A DNA stretch of 34,144 nucleotides from a bacterium. Lineage in GTDB: Bacteria > Bacillota > Clostridia > Lachnospirales > Lachnospiraceae. This document shows, one piece after another, positions 1 to 8,862 of this stretch. Positions within the stretch are counted from its first letter, which is position 1, and every line of letters starts with the position of its first letter. The notes beneath the pieces were generated by a model that did no database searches, was not told where the DNA came from, and saw only the letters and a list, made by a program, of their open reading frames with translations. The stretch is taken from contig JAUNSO010000032.1 in assembly GCA_030539165.1 (NCBI GenBank), forward strand, positions 1 to 34,144. The letters run 5' to 3'. A program made the position numbers and the translations under genes.

Positions 1-17
1 TTTGCCGGTTGTCCCCG

Positions 18-60
18 ATTTAACCACTAAAAATTGGGTTAAATTGGGTCAGGTTCGGTC
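18..60. repeat. Tandem decamers and a small dyad at the window edge
   Basis: Positions 31-40 and 41-50 are near-identical decamers (AAATTGGGTT, AAATTGGGTC), followed by a degenerate third copy at 51-60. The first copy also forms an 8-bp dyad with 18-25 (ATTTAACC against GGTTAAAT at 37-44). It lies beyond the rpsI terminator, and I see no gene in positions 1-83. The function is unknown; it may belong to the neighbouring transcription unit outside the window. Confidence 0.3.
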
Positions 61-83
61 AAATTTTGCCAAACCATTTAGAC

Positions 84-133
84 AAAGAAAAACCCCGAAA
101 GCCGCATGGCTTCGAGGTTTTTCGGGGTTTTTG
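84..133 (-). terminator. Intrinsic terminator after rplM-rpsI
   Basis: On the minus strand an interrupted GC-rich hairpin (outer arms CCCCGAAA and TTTCGGGG, inner AAGCC-ATGC-GGCTT) is followed by TTTTTC. It begins about ten bases after the rpsI stop codon. The plus strand also ends in GGGGTTTTT, so it may work in both directions. Confidence 0.85.
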
Positions 134-141
134 GTTGTCGA

Positions 142-546
142 TTAACGCTTGCTGAACTGCGGAGCGCGACGTGCGGCTTTGAGACCGTATTTCTTTCTTT
201 CTTTCATTCTTGGGTCTCTTGTTAAGTAGCCGGCTTTTTTGAGGATAGGTCTGAATTCTGCATCTGCTTTTAACAGTGCTCTTGAGATGCCGTGTCTGAT
301 GGCACCTGCCTGACCTGTGTATCCACCACCGCGTACATTTACGATAACGTCAAACTTGTCTGCTGTCTCTGTTGCTTTGAGAGGCTGACGTACGATTACC
401 TTCAATGTTTCGAGTCCTAAATATTCATCAATGCTTCTCTTATTTATGGTAATGTTGCCCTTTCCGGGTACTAAATAAACTCTTGCGATTGATTTCTTTC
501 TTCTTCCTGTTCCGTAAAACTTTTCAACTGCTTTTGCTTTAGCCAA
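142..546 (-). CDS. rpsI: 30S ribosomal protein S9
   Basis: S9 of the small subunit head; in this family the C-terminal tail reaches toward the P-site tRNA. The 134-residue protein has the usual length, the conserved N-terminal YGTGRRKKS, the central [15 protein letters not shown], and the C-terminal [17 protein letters not shown] ending in the typical SKR. The start is a TTG at 544-546, placed 8 bases after an AGGAGG site; no ATG fits as well. It follows rplM by 25 bases, the universal rplM-rpsI pair, and ends at an intrinsic terminator. Confidence 0.98.
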   Translation of the reverse strand: MAKAKAVEKFYGTGRRKKSIARVYLVPGKGNITINKRSIDEYLGLETLKVIVRQPLKATETADKFDVIVNVRGGGYTGQAGAIRHGISRALLKADAEFRPILKKAGYLTRDPRMKERKKYGLKAARRAPQFSKR

Positions 547-571
547 TGTGATCTCCTCCTTTCAGTCCGGG

Positions 572-1000
572 TTAAAACGTTAATACTTCAGGTTTTTGAG
601 CTGCATGAGGATGCTCAGCACCTGCGTATACGAATAATTTTTTGTACATTCTGCTTCCTAAAGGTCCCTTGGGAAGCATTCCCTTGACTGCGAGTTCGAT
701 TACCTCTTCAGGTTTCTTATCAAGCTTCTCTCTCAGGGTTGATTCCTTCATACCGCCTACATAGTCTGAATGATGATAATACTTTTTCTGATCTAACTTC
801 TTGCCTGTAACAGCAATCTTATCAGCATTAATCACTACTACATAGTCTCCTGTATCTGCATGAGGTGTATAAATCGGCTTGTTCTTGCCTCGTAAAACCT
901 TTGCAATTTCTGATGCGAGACGTCCGAGTGTACATCCTGCTGCATCGACAACGTACCATTTTCTTTCAATGGTCGCTTCATTTACCATAAAAGTCTTCAT
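572..1000 (-). CDS. rplM: 50S ribosomal protein L13
   Basis: L13 is an early-assembling large-subunit protein that binds 23S rRNA. The 142 residues match the family length and show the conserved blocks [16 protein letters not shown] near the N-terminus, [20 protein letters not shown] in the middle, and [20 protein letters not shown] toward the end. The ATG at 998-1000 follows GGAGG by 7 bases. It is the first gene of a two-gene operon with rpsI and carries a leader of about 155 nt, in keeping with the known L13 leader autoregulation in Firmicutes. Confidence 0.98.
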   Translation of the reverse strand: MKTFMVNEATIERKWYVVDAAGCTLGRLASEIAKVLRGKNKPIYTPHADTGDYVVVINADKIAVTGKKLDQKKYYHHSDYVGGMKESTLREKLDKKPEEVIELAVKGMLPKGPLGSRMYKKLFVYAGAEHPHAAQKPEVLTF

Positions 1001-1155
1001 TGTAATTCCTCCATTAATAGTTAGGTTCCACTGGCGATACCATGTCCGAAAGTATCCTGCAGAACACCTTGACCACTATATAAACGTCTCACCGGGGCTT
1101 TGGTTCAACGCTTATTCACTGATAATACAGACGATGTAATGCCTCATCGTCACAT
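1001..1155 (-). promoter_or_regulatory. rplM 5' leader, candidate L13-type autoregulatory RNA
   Basis: About 155 nt separate the predicted transcription start (near 1155) from the rplM ATG. On the minus strand the segment nearest the gene can fold into a hairpin with arms GATAC and GTATC nested in arms AGGT and ACCT. L13 leaders controlling rplM-rpsI are an established family in Firmicutes; whether this one fits that covariance model was not tested. The rest of the rplM-truA gap (1191-1262) shows no gene and only a weak dyad around 1242-1261. Confidence 0.55.
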
Positions 1156-1161
1156 TGAAAT

Positions 1162-1190
1162 ATTATATTACACCCGTCCGCGTGTGTCAA
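1162..1190 (-). promoter_or_regulatory. Consensus sigma-A promoter of rplM-rpsI
   Basis: The minus strand reads TTGACA (1185-1190), a 17-bp spacer, and TATAAT (1162-1167). Both hexamers and the spacing are perfect consensus. This makes rplM-rpsI independent of the upstream ecf-truA unit. Confidence 0.92.
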
Positions 1191-1262
1191 TATGCAAAAT
1201 TCATTTTATCTGCCTTTTTGCTTATTTTTACGCATAATTCAACCATGATGCAGTTGTAATCA

Positions 1263-2078
1263 TCAGCAGATTTGATAGGAAATCATCGTAAGTCCATGTG
1301 CCGGTACGGTCGGTCCTGCTGCCTCTCTGTCATGTGCTTCTATCATTTCTCTGACATGTTCCGGCGGATACAGCTCTTTTCCAACCTCTAAAAGTGTCCC
1401 CGCCAGGATTCTGACCATATTATAAAGAAAACCATTGCCTGTTACACGTATACGAATCATACCGCCTGTAATCTGCTTTTGATCCACAGCATCTTTCGTC
1501 TGGGCTTTCCCGTTTAGCCCTTGATTTCCCGTCTCCTGCTCCTCTGTCAAAACCTCCAACTGATAGATCGTTCTGACCTTGCTTTCAACCTCTGTACCAA
1601 CACTGCAAAAGCTCGTAAAATCATGTTCTCCTTCAAGATATCGGGTGGCTTTTTTCATTGCCTCTATATTTAACGGTGTATATACAAAATAGGAATCCAA
1701 TCGTTCCGTCGGCATCGGAAAAGTATCATGCCAGATTCTATACTCGTAGGTCTTTCTGCTTTCTACCTTGCGCGGATGAAAATCTGCTGCCACTTCCTCT
1801 GATTTTCTGATTTTAATATCCTCCGGAAGCCGCTGATTCAGTGCATAAGAAATCTTCTCAGCAGGAATCCTCGCATTCGTATCAAATACCGCTATATTCC
1901 CTAGAGAATGTACTCCGGCGTCTGTACGGCTGGCGCCGATGACTTCTATCGGCTCTCCAAGCATTTCAGATAAATTCCGGTTCAGAATACCCTCTATCGT
2001 GGGTACATTGGGCTGTATCTGCCAGCCATGATAATGCGTCCCGTCATATGCAACTGTCAGCATCACACGCTTTGACAT
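1263..2078 (-). CDS. truA: tRNA pseudouridine(38-40) synthase TruA
   Basis: Converts uridine to pseudouridine at positions 38-40 of the tRNA anticodon arm. The catalytic Asp is visible in GASRTDAGVH (about residue 53), with the family motifs YDGTHYHGWQIQ near the start and GNGFLYNMVRILAG near the end. The ATG at 2078 is preferred to the ATG at 2087 because AAAGGA lies 9 bases before it but directly against the earlier one; this gives 271 residues. A polar stretch of about 27 residues (about 178-204, rich in Q, K, E, T) is inserted before the C-terminal core. It is the last gene of ecfA1-ecfA2-ecfT-truA. Confidence 0.96.
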   Translation of the reverse strand: MSKRVMLTVAYDGTHYHGWQIQPNVPTIEGILNRNLSEMLGEPIEVIGASRTDAGVHSLGNIAVFDTNARIPAEKISYALNQRLPEDIKIRKSEEVAADFHPRKVESRKTYEYRIWHDTFPMPTERLDSYFVYTPLNIEAMKKATRYLEGEHDFTSFCSVGTEVESKVRTIYQLEVLTEEQETGNQGLNGKAQTKDAVDQKQITGGMIRIRVTGNGFLYNMVRILAGTLLEVGKELYPPEHVREMIEAHDREAAGPTVPAHGLTMISYQIC

Positions 2079-2132
2079 CCTTACCATTCCTTTCCGTCGT
2101 TTCTGAAACTCTCCGGTTCTCTGCTCTCTGAT

Positions 2133-2936
2133 TTATCTCAGAACTATATTGACACAAATAATGACTGCCAGATAGATCACGAGACTCCCATAAGCCATGT
2201 AATCGCGTTTTTTGTAGATCAAGGGCTTCATTTTCGTTCTTCCCTCGCCGCCACGGTAACACCTTGCCTCCATTGCCATCGCCAGATCATTGGCTCTTCG
2301 GAATGCGGATATGAATAACGGAACCAGTAAAGGAATCAGACTTTTGGCCTTTTTGATCAGATTTCCGCTTTCAAAATCTGCTCCTCGTGCCATTTGTGCC
2401 TTCATGATTTTATCAGTTTCTTCTAACAGGATCGGGATAAAGCTGAGTGCAATCGACATCATCATCGCGACCTCATGCACAGGCACCTTGATGACACGCA
2501 GCGGATTCAACAGCTTCTCCATGCCATCTGTCAGGTTATTCGGTGTTGTCGTCAGCGTCATAATGGAGGAGCCAATGATCAGGTAAGTCAGCCGGATGAC
2601 CATAAAGGCCGCCGTTCTGGCACCTTCCTTTGTAATGGTCAGCTTCCAGAAGGAGACTAACGTCTCTCCGGGTGTTAAAAACAGATTGAACACAACCGTG
2701 ATCAGCATCAGGATCATGATCGCCTTCAGTCCCTTGACCATAAAAGAAAACGGCACCTTCGACAGCTTGATGACCATGGCCAGAAAGACCGTCGCTGCCA
2801 GATATCCATAAATACTATCAAATAGAAATAATGAAATAATAAATATCAGGGTACCCACAAGCTTGACACGCGGATCCATTTTGTGCAATATGGAGTTCGT
2901 CGGATAGTATTGTCCTAAAGTAATATCTCTGATCAT
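2133..2936 (-). CDS. ecfT: ECF transporter transmembrane subunit EcfT (shared, group II)
   Basis: Membrane coupling subunit that joins the EcfA1-EcfA2 ATPases to interchangeable vitamin-binding S components encoded elsewhere. The 267-residue protein has several hydrophobic segments and the two EcfT coupling motifs, MARGADF and CYRGGEGR, near the C-terminus. The ATG at 2936 (MIRDITLGQYYPTNS) is chosen because the longer reading needs a TTG and GGAAG precedes this ATG. It follows ecfA2 by 39 bases and leads into truA, the standard Firmicutes order. Confidence 0.95.
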   Translation of the reverse strand: MIRDITLGQYYPTNSILHKMDPRVKLVGTLIFIISLFLFDSIYGYLAATVFLAMVIKLSKVPFSFMVKGLKAIMILMLITVVFNLFLTPGETLVSFWKLTITKEGARTAAFMVIRLTYLIIGSSIMTLTTTPNNLTDGMEKLLNPLRVIKVPVHEVAMMMSIALSFIPILLEETDKIMKAQMARGADFESGNLIKKAKSLIPLLVPLFISAFRRANDLAMAMEARCYRGGEGRTKMKPLIYKKRDYMAYGSLVIYLAVIICVNIVLR

Positions 2937-2975
2937 AAAATCTTCCAATCAACTATTGTTATCATTCTCTGGTCG

Positions 2976-3827
2976 TTATGCTCTGTGATAAACTCGCAAA
3001 ATCTCGTCTCTTGCTTCCTCTGTCGTCAATGCCTCCGCTCTGACAGGGAGTCCTTTGGCGCGAAGCTGATTCATGATATAGATTGTCTGTGGAGCCTCCA
3101 GACCGATTGCTTCCAGTTCATGATAGTATTTGAATACCTCTTTCGGAGTATCATCATATACAAGACCTCCATGATTCATGACCATGATACGTCCCACATA
3201 CTTTGCCACATCCTCCATACTGTGAGATACCAGAATGATGGTCATCCCATTTTCCTCGCGCAGTCTTGCAATCAGATCCAGGATCTCATCCCTTCCTCTG
3301 GGATCCAGCCCTGCTGTAGGTTCATCCAAAATCAGAACCTCCGGTTTCATGGCAAGCACTCCTGCAATTGCCACCTTACGCTTTTCACCGCCCGACAGAT
3401 CAAATGGCGACTGATAAAAATACTCATCTGCAATGCCCACCTGCTTTAATGCAGTGTAGGCGCTCAGCTCTGTTTCTGCCTTCGTCAATCCGAGATTTTT
3501 TGGTCCAAAACATACATCCTGAAATACATCTACCTCGAATAATTGATGCTCCGGATATTGAAATACCAATCCCACCTTACTGCGCAGTGTTTTCATATCA
3601 TAATCCAAATCGTAAATATCTGCACCATTATAATAAATACTGCCTCCGGTTGCCCTTAACAGTCCATTCAGATGCTGTACCAAAGTAGATTTTCCAGAAC
3701 CTGTATGTCCGATGAGACCGATAAACTCCCCATCCTCAATCTGAAAACTGATATCGTTCAGAGCCTTACTTTCATATGCATTTCCTTCACTATACACATA
3801 GCTCACATGATCTACGATTATCGACAT
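2976..3827 (-). CDS. ecfA2: ECF transporter ATPase EcfA2
   Basis: Second ATPase of the shared ECF energizing module; it pairs with EcfA1 to drive vitamin uptake. The 283 residues carry Walker [10 protein letters not shown] (about 40-48), a Q-loop in LVFQYPEHQ, the signature LSGGEKRK (144-151) and Walker B VLILDEP (164-170). The start overlaps the 3' end of ecfA1 by 10 bases, with its GGTGGAGG ribosome site inside ecfA1, so translation is probably coupled. Confidence 0.96.
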   Translation of the reverse strand: MSIIVDHVSYVYSEGNAYESKALNDISFQIEDGEFIGLIGHTGSGKSTLVQHLNGLLRATGGSIYYNGADIYDLDYDMKTLRSKVGLVFQYPEHQLFEVDVFQDVCFGPKNLGLTKAETELSAYTALKQVGIADEYFYQSPFDLSGGEKRKVAIAGVLAMKPEVLILDEPTAGLDPRGRDEILDLIARLREENGMTIILVSHSMEDVAKYVGRIMVMNHGGLVYDDTPKEVFKYYHELEAIGLEAPQTIYIMNQLRAKGLPVRAEALTTEEARDEILRVYHRA

Positions 3828-4663
3828 AATGCCTCCACCAGTTCCTCTGCGGTCAAAATTCCATCCGGAAGATTTAGTCCGGCCTTTTGCAGCTCATATG
3901 CCAGCTTGGTTGCATGCGGTACATCCAGACGGATCTCCTCCAGTTCTTCCACCCTAGAGAATACCTCTCTTGGTGTGCCCTTCATGACGATCTTTCCCTC
4001 GTCCATCACAAACACTTTATTGGCATACACTGCTTCTTCCATATAATGCGTAATCAAAATGACCGTTATCTTTTCCACATCATTCAATGCACGAACCGCC
4101 CGTATCACTTCTTTTCTTCCTGACGGATCCAGCATCGCTGTAGGCTCATCTAATACAATGCACTTCGGATGCATCGCTACGACTCCTGCGATTGCTACCC
4201 GCTGCTTTTGTCCGCCTGACAGCTTATTAGGAGAGTGGTGTCTGTATTCGTACATACCGACTGCCTTCAGACTCTCATCCACACGTTCCCAGATTTCTTT
4301 TGTCGGAACTCCCATGTTCTCCGGGCCGAATCCGACATCCTCTTCTACCATTGCGCCTATGATCTGGTTGTCAGGATTCTGGAACACCATACCTGTTGTC
4401 TGCCTGATTTCCCACAGCTTTTCCTCATCTATGGTATCCATTCCGTCTACCCAGACAGTTCCCTCGGTCGGATAAAGAATGGCATTCATATGCTTTGCCA
4501 GTGTTGACTTTCCAGAGCCATTATGTCCCAAAATAGCAATAAAGTCGCCGCGTTCTACGTCCAGATCGACTTCGTCCACTGCACGGGTAACACCATCCAC
4601 GTTACCGTCCTTATCACGGCGTATATATTCAAATACCAGCTTTTTTGCCTGTAATATGCCCAT
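3818..4663 (-). CDS. ecfA1: ECF transporter ATPase EcfA1
   Basis: First ATPase of the shared ECF module. The 281-residue protein has Walker [10 protein letters not shown] (46-54), signature LSGGQKQ (148-154), Walker B IVLDEP (169-174) and the late H-loop LITHYMEEA. The open frame extends upstream to 4777, but that part overlaps the rplQ terminator and the promoter at 4695-4723. The first ATG downstream of the promoter with a good GGAGA site is at 4663 ([13 protein letters not shown]). The ATG at 4696 lies inside the -10 box and cannot be the start. Confidence 0.95.
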   Translation of the reverse strand: MGILQAKKLVFEYIRRDKDGNVDGVTRAVDEVDLDVERGDFIAILGHNGSGKSTLAKHMNAILYPTEGTVWVDGMDTIDEEKLWEIRQTTGMVFQNPDNQIIGAMVEEDVGFGPENMGVPTKEIWERVDESLKAVGMYEYRHHSPNKLSGGQKQRVAIAGVVAMHPKCIVLDEPTAMLDPSGRKEVIRAVRALNDVEKITVILITHYMEEAVYANKVFVMDEGKIVMKGTPREVFSRVEELEEIRLDVPHATKLAYELQKAGLNLPDGILTAEELVEALCR

Positions 4664-4694
4664 ATTCATTCTCCAAAGATGCTCAACTCTATTC

Positions 4695-4723
4695 ATTGTA
4701 CGTGATTTCGTATGCAAATGCAA
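4695..4723 (-). promoter_or_regulatory. Promoter of ecfA1-ecfA2-ecfT-truA
   Basis: The minus strand reads TTGCAT (4718-4723), a 17-bp spacer and TACAAT (4695-4700), just downstream of the alpha-operon terminator. It puts the transcription start about 25 bases before the ecfA1 ATG and shows the ecf-truA genes are a separate unit. Confidence 0.75.
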
Positions 4724-4747
4724 GAAACTCATCATAAAGAATGCTAC

Positions 4748-4782
4748 AAAAAAACACCTCGGGATCAAAAATCCCAAGGTGT
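4748..4782 (-). terminator. Intrinsic terminator of the S10-spc-alpha supercluster
   Basis: On the minus strand, arms ACACCT and AGGTGT enclose ATCCC/GGGAT arms with one mismatch and a five-base loop, followed by a run of seven T residues. It begins 14 bases after the rplQ stop. Confidence 0.93.
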
Positions 4783-4796
4783 CTGCTTCAATCTGA

Positions 4797-5333
4797 CTAA
4801 ACTAACTCGATCAGTACTTCCATCGCTGCATCGCCCTTACGAGGTCCGATCTTAACGATTCTTGTATAGCCGCCCTTGCGGTCAACATACTTCGGTGCAA
4901 TCTCATCAAACATCTTTGCAACCAGATCGATCTGCTTTGTGTTTCTCTTCTTTCCGGCAATCTCAGTAGGAACCTCTGTTACAGGATAGAAGAATTTCAG
5001 CATCTGACGTCTTGCATGCAGTCTGGAAGGCAGATCTTTCTTGATTTCCTTCTCTACTTCATCAAATACGGTTACTTTCTTGCCATCTTTCTCTTCCTTG
5101 ATTCTCTTACCGTCTTTGTCCTTGCGCGGAACCTTTGCGGTTACCTTAACCATTTCAAAGTTATCCTTTTCCTTGACTGCAAGTGCGATATAACCCTCAA
5201 CAATCTTCTGGATTTCCTTTGCTTTTGCTTCTGTTGTCACGATCTTTCCGTGATATAACAGAGTTGTAACCTGATTTCTGAGTAATGCTTTTCTCTGGCT
5301 TGATGTTCTGCCGAGTTTTCTGTATTTTGCCAT
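4797..5333 (-). CDS. rplQ: 50S ribosomal protein L17, long form
   Basis: L17 sits near the exit of the peptide tunnel of the large subunit. The N-terminal [18 protein letters not shown] and the C-terminal [25 protein letters not shown] are canonical, but the protein has 178 residues against about 120 in Bacillus. The excess is mainly a highly charged, Lys/Glu/Asp-rich insert at about residues 56-104 placed before the conserved [10 protein letters not shown]. The ATG at 5333 follows AAAGGAG by 7 bases. It is the last gene of the supercluster and is followed by a strong terminator. Confidence 0.97.
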   Translation of the reverse strand: MAKYRKLGRTSSQRKALLRNQVTTLLYHGKIVTTEAKAKEIQKIVEGYIALAVKEKDNFEMVKVTAKVPRKDKDGKRIKEEKDGKKVTVFDEVEKEIKKDLPSRLHARRQMLKFFYPVTEVPTEIAGKKRNTKQIDLVAKMFDEIAPKYVDRKGGYTRIVKIGPRKGDAAMEVLIELV

Positions 5334-5404
5334 TGTAGTTCTCCTTTAAGGATGCGTTCTGCATGCTGCTTTGGACTTACTGCAAAACTTGATTATCAGT
5401 TACA

Positions 5405-5438
5405 GTCACTTCATACACATTGGGTTTACTGAAGTAAC
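5405..5438 (-). other. Small dyad in the rpoA-rplQ spacer
   Basis: In the 116-base spacer the minus-strand RNA can form a 9-bp stem (GTTACTTCA against TGAAGTGAC with one G-U pair) around a 16-base loop. There is no T-run, so it is not an ordinary terminator. The rest of the spacer shows nothing beyond the rplQ ribosome site. Confidence 0.35.
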
Positions 5439-5449
5439 ATTAATTGGTC

Positions 5450-6409
5450 TTACTCGTCGCCTACGTTTAACTGAAGACCTAATTCTTTTAATTTTGCTAA
5501 TACTTCTTCGAGGGATTTACGTCCAAGGTTGCGAACCTTCATCATATCCTCAGAAGTTCTGTTTGTTAATTCCTCAACAGTATTAATACCGGCTCTCTTC
5601 AGGCAGTTATATGAACGAACTGACAGCTCTAACTCATCAATGTTCATCTCGAGCACTTTTTCCTTCTCATTGTCTTCCTTCTCAACCATGATCTCTGCTG
5701 TTTTTGCATTTTCAGACAGGTCTATGAAGAGTGACAGGTGCTCGCTAAGTACCTTTGCTGCAAGACTGACTGACTCATCCGGAGCCAGTGTGCCATTTGT
5801 ATATACATCGAGAGATAACTTATCAAAGTCTGTGATCTGGCCGACACGAGTATTCTCGACTGTCAGATTCACGCGCTCTACAGGTGTATAAATAGAGTCA
5901 ACTGCGATCACTCCGATCGGCAGATCCTCACTCTTGTTCTTGTCAGCGCTGACATAACCCCTGCCTCTGGTAATGGTTAATTCCATAAACAGTTTGCTGT
6001 CTGTACCGCCATTCAATGTTGCAATCACCAGATCCTTGTTCAGGATCTCAACATCCTGGTCAACCTGAATGTCTGCAGCTGTTACAACGCCTTCGCCTTC
6101 AAACTCAATATAAGCTGTCTTAGGCTCATTTGTCATGCTGTCATTCTTGATTGCCAGATTCTTGATGTTCATGATGATTTCCGTAACATCTTCTTTAACG
6201 CCCGGTATGGAAGAGAACTCATGAAGTACGCCCTCGATCTTGACCTGGCTGACTGCTACGCCCGGCAGAGAAGAAAGCATGATTCTTCTAAGTGAATTTC
6301 CAAGGGTTGTGCCATAACCTCTTTCCAGAGGCTCAACAACAAATCTACCGTACTTTTTATCATCTGAGATTTCCACAATCTCAATCTTCGGCTTTTCAAA
6401 ATCAAACAC
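5450..6409 (-). CDS. rpoA: DNA-directed RNA polymerase subunit alpha
   Basis: Alpha nucleates RNA polymerase assembly through its N-terminal dimer domain and contacts UP elements and activators with its C-terminal domain. The 319 residues show the N-terminal domain motifs [20 protein letters not shown], an acidic linker around residue 240, and the C-terminal helix-hairpin-helix part with [22 protein letters not shown] and [10 protein letters not shown]. The start is a GTG at 6407-6409, 8 bases after GAGGAGG. Neighbours rpsD and rplQ are as in the standard alpha operon. Confidence 0.98.
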   Translation of the reverse strand: MFDFEKPKIEIVEISDDKKYGRFVVEPLERGYGTTLGNSLRRIMLSSLPGVAVSQVKIEGVLHEFSSIPGVKEDVTEIIMNIKNLAIKNDSMTNEPKTAYIEFEGEGVVTAADIQVDQDVEILNKDLVIATLNGGTDSKLFMELTITRGRGYVSADKNKSEDLPIGVIAVDSIYTPVERVNLTVENTRVGQITDFDKLSLDVYTNGTLAPDESVSLAAKVLSEHLSLFIDLSENAKTAEIMVEKEDNEKEKVLEMNIDELELSVRSYNCLKRAGINTVEELTNRTSEDMMKVRNLGRKSLEEVLAKLKELGLQLNVGDE

Positions 6410-6451
6410 TGCAAGTACCTCCTCTTTTTTAAGTGTCTAAACTCAGATACT

Positions 6452-7045
6452 TTATTTAGAATACAACTCGACGATCAACATCTCGTCAACCGGAACGTCG
6501 ATTGCTTCTCTCATCGGAAGTTCCTTAACGGTTCCCTTCAGATTCTCCTGATCAACATCCAGCCATGCCGGTACTAATCTTCCGTTAGTAGCATCAAGAA
6601 TATCCTTATATCTCTGTGAAGCCTTGCACTTCTCTTTGATTTCGATCACGTCACCTGCTTTTACCAGATAAGAAGGGATGTTAATCACTCTTCCGTTTAC
6701 GGTAACATGCTTATGATCTACGATCTGTCTTGCTTCTCTTCTGGTTCTTGCAAATGTCATTCTGAAAATAACATTGTCCAGTCTGGTCTCAAGAAGGATC
6801 ATCAGGTTTTCACCGGTCATACCCTTCATCTGATCAGCCTTTTTATAGTAATTTCTGAAAGGCTTCTCCAGTACACCATAGATAAATTTTGCTTTCTGCT
6901 TCTCACGTAACTGAAGACCATACTCGCTCATTTTCTTGTTTGCTCTGGTTAACTGTCTCTTTGATTTCTTGTCGATGCCAAGGTACATCGGCTCTAAGCC
7001 TAATGCTCTGCATCTTTTTAATACAGGAACTCTGTTTACTGCCAT
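6452..7045 (-). CDS. rpsD: 30S ribosomal protein S4
   Basis: S4 binds the five-way junction of 16S rRNA early in assembly. The 197-residue protein begins [19 protein letters not shown] and lacks the N-terminal four-Cys zinc cluster, so it is the zinc-free form. The S4 RNA-binding domain is visible at about 90-150 ([31 protein letters not shown]). The ATG follows GGAGG by 8 bases. In many Firmicutes rpsD stands alone with its own leader; here it is inside the alpha operon between rpsK and rpoA. Confidence 0.98.
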   Translation of the reverse strand: MAVNRVPVLKRCRALGLEPMYLGIDKKSKRQLTRANKKMSEYGLQLREKQKAKFIYGVLEKPFRNYYKKADQMKGMTGENLMILLETRLDNVIFRMTFARTRREARQIVDHKHVTVNGRVINIPSYLVKAGDVIEIKEKCKASQRYKDILDATNGRLVPAWLDVDQENLKGTVKELPMREAIDVPVDEMLIVELYSK

Positions 7046-7137
7046 TTTACTTTCCTCCGCTGATTGTTTACAACCTCACTGTTCACAGTGGGCCTTCCTC
7101 CAACTTCTTCATTGTTTTGTTACAAATTCGATCGTCA

Positions 7138-7533
7138 CTATACTCTTCTGCGCTTAGGCGGGCGGCATCCGTTGTGAGGAACCGGAGTAACGTCCTTGAT
7201 ACTGGTTACTTCCAGACCGCATGCCTGAAGTGCTCTGATCGCTGCTTCACGTCCCTGGCCGGGGCCCTTAACCATAACATCAACTGTCTTCAAACCATGT
7301 ACCAGTGCTGCTTTTGTAGCTGTCTCAGCTGCCATCTGTGCAGCATATGCAGTAGATTTCTTTGAACCTCTAAATCCCAGACCGCCTGCACTTGCCCATG
7401 ACAGTGCATTACCTTCAGTATCTGTTAAAGTAACAATTGTATTGTTAAAAGATGACTGAATATGTGCTTGTCCGCGTTCAACGTTTTTCTTGACACGTTT
7501 CTTTGTCAATTTCTTGGTAACTTTTTTAGCCAT
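7138..7533 (-). CDS. rpsK: 30S ribosomal protein S11
   Basis: S11 forms part of the platform of the small subunit next to the E-site. The 131 residues have the conserved [32 protein letters not shown] and the C-terminal [18 protein letters not shown]. The N-terminus is strongly basic ([14 protein letters not shown]). Its ribosome site (AGTAGGTT) is weaker than those of its neighbours. It lies 42 bases after rpsM. Confidence 0.98.
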   Translation of the reverse strand: MAKKVTKKLTKKRVKKNVERGQAHIQSSFNNTIVTLTDTEGNALSWASAGGLGFRGSKKSTAYAAQMAAETATKAALVHGLKTVDVMVKGPGQGREAAIRALQACGLEVTSIKDVTPVPHNGCRPPKRRRV

Positions 7534-7575
7534 TAAACTAACCTACTTTCTTATTAAATGTTATCAGTTTCTCAA

Positions 7576-7944
7576 TTACTTCTTCTTGTTTGCAACAGTT
7601 CTGCGAGGGCCTTTTCTTGTTCTTGCATTGGTCTTTGTCTTCTGACCACGAACAGGAAGTCCCTTTCTGTGACGAATACCTCTGTAGCATCCAATCTCCT
7701 GCAGTCTCTTGATGTTCAGTGCGATCTCTCTGCGAAGGTCACCTTCTACCTGATAATCTGCTTCGATTACTTCGCTCAGTCTCTTAACTTCTTCATCTGT
7801 TAAATCTCTGACACGTGTGTCTGGATTTACTTTTGCTGCTTCGATGATTTTTGTGGCTGATACCCTTCCTATACCATAGATATAGGTCAAGCCGATCTCC
7901 ACACGTTTGTCTCTCGGTAAGTCTACACCTGAAATACGAGCCAT
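7576..7944 (-). CDS. rpsM: 30S ribosomal protein S13
   Basis: S13 sits in the head of the small subunit and makes bridges to the large subunit. The 122 residues start [22 protein letters not shown], with the helix-hairpin-helix part in [11 protein letters not shown] and a basic C-terminal tail [24 protein letters not shown]. The ATG at 7944 follows GAGAGGA. It is separated from rpmJ by an unusual 216-base spacer rich in dyads, although the two are usually adjacent. Confidence 0.98.
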   Translation of the reverse strand: MARISGVDLPRDKRVEIGLTYIYGIGRVSATKIIEAAKVNPDTRVRDLTDEEVKRLSEVIEADYQVEGDLRREIALNIKRLQEIGCYRGIRHRKGLPVRGQKTKTNARTRKGPRRTVANKKK

Positions 7945-8160
7945 GAAAAATTCCTCTCTTTCCTACTACTAAATTAATGGGTTACTAATTGACTGGGGTC
8001 TGCTGTTTCAAGACCCACCGGCATATCTTACGCCGGTCTCCGATTCATTTTGCGTTTTGCTTCATCGGTATCAATCGTAGATGCTCGTAGATCGAGTATC
8101 TATCAATCAAATCAAACCGCGAGAATGAAAATGTCGCGATTAACGCACAATAAACAAGGA
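7945..8160 (-). promoter_or_regulatory. Structured rpmJ-rpsM spacer, candidate r-protein leader
   Basis: Four inverted repeats follow one another: 7996-8001/8011-8016 (GGGTCT/AGACCC), 8017-8022/8032-8037 (ACCGGC/GCCGGT), 8079-8087/8093-8101 (AGATGCTCG/CGAGTATCT, one mismatch) and 8118-8122/8134-8138 (CGCGA/TCGCG). None carries a T-run. No convincing reading frame or promoter is present. I infer a cis-acting RNA controlling rpsM and the genes after it, perhaps binding S4 or S13; this is not proven. Confidence 0.45.
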
Positions 8161-8274
8161 TTAACCCTGTCTCTGTTTGTGCTTGGGATTCTCACAGATC
8201 ACTCTGATTTTCCCTTTTCTTTTGATGATCTTGCATTTTTCGCAAATCGGTTTTACTGATGATCTAACTTTCAC
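8161..8274 (-). CDS. rpmJ: 50S ribosomal protein L36, zinc form
   Basis: The smallest large-subunit protein, 37 residues, starting [15 protein letters not shown] and ending KHKQRQG. The zinc ligands C11, C14, C27 and H32 are all present, so this is the zinc-binding form. The start is a GTG at 8272-8274, 6 bases after a strong AAAGGAGGG; no in-frame ATG exists nearby. It is the first gene downstream of the promoter at 8321-8349. Confidence 0.96.
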   Translation of the reverse strand: MKVRSSVKPICEKCKIIKRKGKIRVICENPKHKQRQG

Positions 8275-8320
8275 GTTAAACCCTCCTTTCGAATACACGC
8301 TTCAAAAAAGACCGTTTTAT

Positions 8321-8349
8321 ATTTTAACACACAAGGTGTCAAATATCAA
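8321..8349 (-). promoter_or_regulatory. Internal promoter before rpmJ (alpha operon)
   Basis: The minus strand reads TTGATA (8344-8349), a 17-bp spacer and TAAAAT (8321-8326) in the 107-base infA-rpmJ gap. It would drive rpmJ-rpsM-rpsK-rpsD-rpoA-rplQ apart from the S10 promoter. A TTGACA also lies within the spacer but has no well-placed -10. Confidence 0.7.
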
Positions 8350-8381
8350 GTACTATTCTTTGGAAGGATGATCATTATCTG

Positions 8382-8600
8382 TTACTTATCACGCCAGATA
8401 ATTCTTCCTTTTGTCAAATCATAGGGTGACAACTCGATTGTCACTTTATCACCCGGTAAGATCCTGATAAAATTCATTCTCAGTTTCCCGCTGATATGTG
8501 CCAATACCTTATGTCCGTTTTCGAGTTCGACCTGAAACATCGCGTTTGGCAGCTTCTCAATGACTGTTCCTTCAATTTCAATAACATCAGCTTTTGACAT
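8382..8600 (-). CDS. infA: Translation initiation factor IF-1
   Basis: IF-1 binds the A-site of the small subunit during initiation. The 72 residues have the usual length and the S1-like OB fold sequence, including [40 protein letters not shown] and the terminal [13 protein letters not shown]. Its ATG lies inside the last codons of the KOW gene (14-base overlap), and its GGGAGG site lies in that gene, so the two are probably translated together. Confidence 0.98.
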   Translation of the reverse strand: MSKADVIEIEGTVIEKLPNAMFQVELENGHKVLAHISGKLRMNFIRILPGDKVTIELSPYDLTKGRIIWRDK

Positions 8601-8859
8601 TCATTTTCCTCCCGATATAAATCCTGATTGCTCTCTTGATTTCTTCGTTCATGACGCTTTCTCCGTTTCGAAGCTTCTCTCCGATCTCGGGAGCGTCCTG
8701 CTTCACGATCTGGATATGTTTTTTGTTCTTGCGCTTTGGACGATCCGTCAGCCGGATCACACCATCTGCCAAATATACATATTCCTGATCTTCCTTTAAT
8801 ATGATATAAACTTTATTCTGATCATGTCCTGCCAGGGAAACTGCAAATTGCCCTACCAT
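8587..8859 (-). CDS. KOW-domain RNA-binding protein (L14e/L6e/L27e-like)
   Basis: A 90-residue protein beginning [21 protein letters not shown], which fits the KOW strand pattern of small L14e-like RNA-binding proteins found in clostridial spc operons between map and infA. The middle is basic ([14 protein letters not shown]), suitable for RNA contact; the C-terminal third is a predicted helix. The precise role is not known; a ribosome- or mRNA-linked role is inferred from its place. It starts 3 bases after the map stop codon and overlaps infA. Confidence 0.8.
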   Translation of the reverse strand: MVGQFAVSLAGHDQNKVYIILKEDQEYVYLADGVIRLTDRPKRKNKKHIQIVKQDAPEIGEKLRNGESVMNEEIKRAIRIYIGRKMNVKS

Positions 8860-8862
8860 CGC

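Noticed and set aside
3672..4475. Plus-strand open frames across ecfA1-ecfA2
   Set aside because: They lie opposite well-supported ABC ATPase genes, lack ribosome sites and have the Cys/His/Ser-rich look of antisense frames.
4664..4777. N-terminal extension of EcfA1 to 4777
   Set aside because: It would cover the operon terminator and promoter, and the residues do not resemble an ABC N-terminus.
8050..8259. Plus-strand 69-codon frame across rpmJ and its spacer
   Set aside because: It overlaps a certain gene (L36) antisense and a region of dyads; no ribosome site.
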